Below, piece after piece: positions 59,280 to 64,000 of a stretch of 64,000 nucleotides of DNA (positions are counted from its first letter, which is position 1; each line of letters begins with the position of its first letter). Position numbers and translations under genes: made by a program. The DNA is from Cordia subcordata (Eukaryota; Streptophyta; Magnoliopsida; Boraginales; Cordiaceae), in NCBI GenBank assembly GCA_028554755.1, contig JAPTOF010000003.1, forward strand, positions 29,964,001 through 30,028,000, in the 5' to 3' direction. The notes below the pieces were generated by a model, which saw nothing but the letters and a program-made list of their open reading frames with translations, was not told the origin of the DNA and searched no databases.

Positions 59280-61075
59280 CGTTGGGTTATAGTTCAAAGT
59301 TCAAGTTCATACAAATTAAGAAATTTGGAGGCAAGGATAATTAAGAGAGTTACCTTATTCAAGATCTGACTAAACTAGTGTAAAAAAAATATTGGGAAGT
59401 TAAGATTTTTCTGCTATACATAAGGGGTCTTGTAACTTAGGTGCCTTAGGACCACGCCCCATAGAGGGTGTGGGTGAGAGATCCTGAGAGCTGCATGTAT
59501 GTGAGAGAGAGTATCTTATATTCGTTCTAGTTATATTGAAGATAGAGTTATTGTAAAAATTTTGTAAGGGAGGGTTTAAACTTTTTTGTTTGCGCAAAAA
59601 GTCACATGAGTTGCAACTATAATTATTGAATAGTGAAACTTATCCTAGAGGGGTGTGGACATAGGTAGAGGGCCGAACCACGTTAAAAATATTACGTGTT
59701 CTTTGTGTGTGTGTTTTTCACTATGCATTAATGTGTGTGCATGTATCTTCGATTTTCCTAACAAGTAGTATTGAGAGCTAGGTTGGAGGGAGTATGCTGG
59801 TTTTCATGATAAACGAAAAAAAGAGACGCCGAAGATGAGTTTAAAAATTCGTAGATTTGCTGGTCATGTTTGGAGGCCTTCCTAAAGCCCGATCAACGAT
59901 TCACTTATTGTTGTGTGTTCGTCGCGACGAGGATGGTAAGTTACTAAAATTTCTCGACGATCTAATGATTAAATTGTGAGATACAAGCAGGTCAAGTTTT
60001 GTGAATGTGTGGTCAAAAAGTCAAACAGGGGGTTTGACCGAGAGCAATTTGGGGTTTGAACAAGTTGAACAGACCATCGTTTGACATTCTAAGTTCGTTT
60101 TTTAGGTCTGTTTTGCCAAATTCTTGATGTATTGTAGGTGAGCTTTGAATTTGGTAAAACGATGAAATGGTGATGAAACTGTGCAAAAGTCTTTAAAGCA
60201 TTGTGCGAGCAAATATATTCAGTTGACTAGTGAACAAACTTCTAGAGAAGAGAAGTTTGGGTGAGTAAACTAGTTGGAAAAGGTTTGGTTCAAGAGAGGA
60301 GTCAAGCAAGAAGAGTCCGCATAGGTGAACAATTACAGTCTTGGCCAGACAACTAATGGGGAGTGCTACTACTAAAAAGAAGACCACGTTCAAGATGCTT
60401 AGGGTCGAGGGAAGATGCAAATAACCTTGAGAGGTTGAGGTTAGATGGCATGGAAGGGATATTGGTGTTGACTCCGTGAATCTGTTAGGATGTTTTGGTA
60501 GCCATTGCAGTGGATAATGCTGTCGAGGGAGGGCTCAAGCATGAGTTGCGGCAAAGAAGCTCAAAACTTTTTGCCAATGAAGGAATTGGTTGGGTTATGG
60601 TTCAAAGTATAAACCCATACAAATTAGAAAACTTGGAGGAGAAGATAATTAAGGAAGTTACCTTATTCAAGACTTGCCTAAACCAGTGGAGGAAAAATCT
60701 TAGAGAGCAAAGATTTCTCTCCTATAAATAGAGGGTTTTGTAACTTGTAATATGTGCCTTAGGGCCACACCTCATAGAGGTAGGGGTGAGAGATCCTGAG
60801 AGCCTCATTTATGTGGGAGAGAGTGTTTTATATTCGTTCTAGTCCTGTTTAAAATATAGCCATTATAAGAATTTTGTAAGGAAGGGTTTAGACTTTTCTA
60901 TCCACGCAAAAAGTCATCTGAGTTGTAACCATTATTATTGAATAGTGGAATTTGTGCCAAAGGGAATCGTGGATGTGGATAGAGAGTCGAACCATATTAA
61001 AAATATCATGTGTACTTTGTGTGTGTTTTTCACTGTGCATTGATACTTGTGCGTGTGTTTTCGATTTTCCCAACA
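59280..61075 (+). mobile_element. Short non-autonomous LTR retrotransposon (about 1.8 kb)
   Basis: Two direct repeats of about 485 bp (59280-59763 and 60588-61075) share the whole of GTTGGGTTAT...GAGATCCTGAGAGC...GAACCA...CGATTTTCC.AACA. A perfect 5-bp target duplication TCATA lies at 59275-59279 and 61076-61080. Right after the left LTR, TAGTATTGAGAGC resembles a mutated initiator-Met tRNA primer site (TGGTATCAGAGC). The internal region (about 820 bp) encodes no gag or pol, so it relied on other elements. The LTRs differ at many positions, so the insertion is old. The left LTR starts CG where TG is expected. Confidence 0.88.
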
Positions 61076-61080
61076 TCATA

Positions 61081-61980
61081 GAATTAAGCCTTGCTTTTAT
61101 AACTGTAATATGCTTAAGGGTTAGACTTCTAGATTGGTTCGAAACTCTGTTTTACTTTACAGTCCCGCTGTCTAATTGCACCAAAATATAAAAGTATTTT
61201 CATATGTTTAATTAAAGTCAAGATTTAATTTATACAGTCTCAGTAATAGAAGAATACTTTTATATATATATATATATATAATCGAGTGTTTCTATACAAA
61301 AATTAGCCTGCCTACTGATCTATGCCTTTCGTAGTTTGATAGTGTAATAATTTGAGGACAAAAATTTACCTGGAAAAACCAAAAACCGAATATTTCACTC
61401 TCTTAAACGAATCTGTTAGAATCAATAAAAGGAAAAGCAACTTAAAACTCCAATATAATATTTTTCCTAATGAAATGCGTATTCGAGTTCCTCGTGTCCA
61501 AACCAATACAAGCTGAGATTTTGTGCTTATCTTGCAGCACTCACTCGAAATCAAATTGCGTTCCAAAGGCCTAACTTTTAAACGTTCCTTTCACAGTTCC
61601 TACCATGGTAAAGCTGTTCTAGAGATAAGCTGCGCAATTTTTCGGCCAATTACCTTTCGGGTTTGCATCAGCATCTATGTGCGAGCAGATAATTACAGAA
61701 GCACAACTTAAAAGTAGTTTTGCTTTGACTGAGTTCGACTTATCCAAGGTGTCTCTAATTGCAGGTAATTTTAACTACTCGGACAATGGACACCTCATCC
61801 TTAAATATAACCAATTGTGATTTGCTTCTTCCATCTGCAAAAATGGGGCTGCTGAACAAGCAGGCATAAAAAAGACAACATTATTGTGCTTGTTGAATCA
61901 TTTATATTTACTAATAATCAATAATATTTAGATAAGCATGATATATTTAAAGACCTCACGAGCTTCTGCACAAACGTACG
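61081..61980. other. Spacer upstream of the CLE gene
   Basis: AT-rich, with a (TA)n tract at 61263-61279. No gene was recognised. Confidence 0.45.
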
Positions 61981-61990
61981 TGTATATATA
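61981..61990 (+). promoter_or_regulatory. Candidate TATA box of the CLE gene
   Basis: TGTATATATA lies about 55-60 bp before the ATG at 62043, compatible with a short leader. Confidence 0.4.
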
Positions 61991-62042
61991 TGTGATGTAT
62001 CTTAGATTCTATTCTATGGTATGACTAAACCTTAGGAGAATA

Positions 62043-62255
62043 ATGGCTAGCTTGAAGTTGTGGTTGTCTGTTGTTTTGCTCTTGCTTTCGTCTGTGATGA
62101 TTCAAGCTCGCACTGTTAAGCCGAAGCCTATTACAATTGCCAGAATAGCGTTTGAGGCACAGTTTGAGAAAGTGAGAAATGAAAACAAACTCGGGTGGCC
62201 TGAGAGGGTGAGTCCAGGGGGCCCCGACCCGCATCATCATTCTAAACACGTTTAG
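62043..62255 (+). CDS. CLE-family peptide hormone precursor (CLE1-7 type)
   Basis: A single-exon frame of 70 residues. Residues 1-22 form a signal peptide (LSVVLLLLSSVMIQA). A variable linker follows, then the 12-residue CLE motif RVSPGGPDPHHH at 55-66 and a short tail SKHV. The motif has Arg1, Pro4, Gly6, Pro7, Asp8, Pro9, His11 and His12; Pro4 and Pro7 are the residues usually hydroxylated. It is very close to Arabidopsis CLE5/6 (RVSPGGPDPQHH). CLE peptides are secreted and perceived by leucine-rich-repeat receptor kinases of the CLAVATA1/BAM type. The precursor and motif arrangement are complete. Putative polyadenylation signals (AATAAATAAATA) lie at about 62397-62416. Confidence 0.93.
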   Translation: MASLKLWLSVVLLLLSSVMIQARTVKPKPITIARIAFEAQFEKVRNENKLGWPERVSPGGPDPHHHSKHV

Positions 62256-62419
62256 TTTAATTGTTCCTCTTTTTAGCATTTTGTTTATAAGTTTTGGTTG
62301 TTTTACTGCATGTAACTAGAGTTAATGATGTGTTGGTGTTTTCGTTATGAATACTATTATGTATGTCTTCTTGTAACATCTTTTTGTTTATATATAAAAT
62401 AAATAAATAAATAAAGAGA

Positions 62420-64000
62420 GAAACATGAAGTTGTTCAACTTGTCAGGAACCAGAGATATATCAAAGAATGAAGCGTCACTGTCCAGTTACGTATCACCGG
62501 CATCCATGCATGCATGCAAATATGCCATGTACGAATAGAAGCTTAATTTTCATTTGTTTCATGCATAACACTTCAACCTAACTCCTGTAAAGTGTATCTA
62601 AATTTCTTTGCCCTTAACAATCTACTGACATAGCAGAACTTCAACTCCACGATCTTCTCGATCGCGTGGATAACCATATCTTGAACATTTCACATTATTA
62701 GAAACAGTTAAACGGTGGTTATTGTGATCAAATTTAGTGATCACCTTACTTTCGGTCGCAAGAAGAAATTCAACTCATATTCTTTTTATTAGTTAGACTC
62801 TAATAATATTTAGGATAATTATCTCATTAAATAGTAACCCTTTATTCGTGTGTGATATACATATTTGTTGTCAAGAGTAAATTCTACAACCGACCATTAG
62901 CCTTTGCTTACATCAGCTTTCTTGTCATAAATAATCTATTCCGTTCGGGGCTGCAACAATGATTAAGCATTAAGCAGGATCCAAGTGTCTGATAAAACTA
63001 ATTAATACCGATGACTAGATATGCATTACAAAATTTAGCATTTCAGACACATAATTGATGAATGCTCAATACATGCGTGGACTTAGTTTGTCCCTGTCCT
63101 AAGGCATGTTTTTTCTATATTTGGGAGCATGCAAAGTTGACTTAAAATTTATAAAGCTGATCAACTTTAGATGTGGCCGGCCATACACAAACTTTTGTCG
63201 CCGCGTCCTTCTGACTTATTTTAGCCCACTAGATCTGGCTTTTCTATCTCAAATTACTTTTGAATATATCCCACAAACTTATGAGACATTATTCTTGTAC
63301 AAGATAAAACGACCCCTGCTGGATTTAGAAAATTAATTAATGAATGTCATAACTTGATTTGATTATAACTTATATATATATGCAATGATCAAGATTTATT
63401 GTTATCTAAATCTACAACCCAAATCTTGACCAAATGTGATACCTAGAGTTCTTCATTACTTATAAGATGAGTGAATTTAGACTATAATATTAATAAAGAG
63501 TTTACTGTTAGCCAATTTTGTCCTCTCCAAATAGACTTAGTCATATGTATGTATGTATATATGTAATAGCTGGATTCTCTCTAATTTATCCTTCATGTGC
63601 GTATGGAATAATTTTACATAAAATATTACCAAGATACAGTATATATTTGACTTATCTATGTAGCTTCATTTCACTATTCAGATAGCATGATAAGTTTTTA
63701 GAACAGATAAGCCTCTTCTCATAACAACTGTAGATAAGATCTAGTCAAAAATAATATATCTTTATTTCTATACTGGCGGAAAGTGGTATCCACCATTAGG
63801 ATTATGTCATCAAGATATATTCTTTCTTTTGAATAGTATATTACCAAGAATGTTAAACCTATGAGATAGCTTAAGTGATTGAGAATTTATGGAATTAAGG
63901 TGCTTCCAGAAAAAAATGTTAAACCAAAAAGTTTCCTTCAATTGCCCAAATCATCCACGCATCCAAATAAACATTACTAGAAAATGGTGAATTTGAGATG
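62420..64000. other. Intergenic region without a recognisable gene
   Basis: AT-rich to the right edge. The open frame at 63106-63336 resembles no known protein. Short TATG/TA tracts occur at 63545-63563. Confidence 0.45.

Noticed and set aside
60495..60731. 78-codon frame inside the LTR element as a possible gag fragment
   Set aside because: It has no capsid or zinc-knuckle motif and runs across the start of the right LTR.

Overview
The window is nuclear DNA of a flowering plant, almost certainly a eudicot. It is AT-rich, with intron-bearing genes separated by long gene-poor stretches full of small inverted-repeat transposons, LTR elements and decayed LINE pieces. The proteins are plant-specific: chloroplast Mg-chelatase subunit I, an IQD calmodulin-binding protein, a CLE peptide precursor, a glutamate receptor-like N-terminus and plant CoA-type Nudix hydrolases. 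I cannot name the species. All splice sites were read by eye and checked for phase continuity; there is no transcript evidence.

Region by region. 1-479: first coding exon of a glutamate receptor-like gene running off the left edge (- strand). 480-7530: intergenic, with a foldback element, tandem repeats and a short A-tailed retroposon bounded by a 17-bp target duplication. 7618-30285: a tandem cluster of EF-hand sodium/calcium-exchanger (NCL-type) genes. Copy 1 (7618-13111) and copy 2 (15847-19287) are intact nine-exon genes encoding about 725 and 739 residues. Copy 3 (25481-29508) is a broken duplicate of copy 2. Copies 2 and 3 lie in a segmental duplication whose flanks still align, so transposons that landed after the duplication can be recognised by their empty site in the other copy. 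31379-31452: a tRNA-Val(UAC) gene. 34400-39303: an IQD protein gene with a probable GC-AG intron inside the IQ motif. 41770-47467: two tandem Nudix hydrolase genes, one with an organelle-type N-terminal extension and one without. 47971-50382 (- strand): CHLI. 53203-58174: an eleven-exon gene for an uncharacterised plant protein resembling Arabidopsis At4g18490, with duplications at three scales and a probable U12-type AT-AC last intron. 59280-61075: a short LTR retrotransposon with a perfect 5-bp target duplication. 62043-62255: a CLE peptide gene. 62420-64000: no gene seen.

Functional links: the NCL cluster and the IQD gene both concern calcium (Ca2+-regulated membrane exchange and calmodulin binding), but this is coincidence of position, not an operon. 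The two Nudix genes share exon structure and arose by tandem duplication. The most distinctive material is the NCL cluster with its post-duplication insertions, the At4g18490-like gene with nested repeats and a minor-spliceosome intron, and the non-canonical splice site in the IQD gene.
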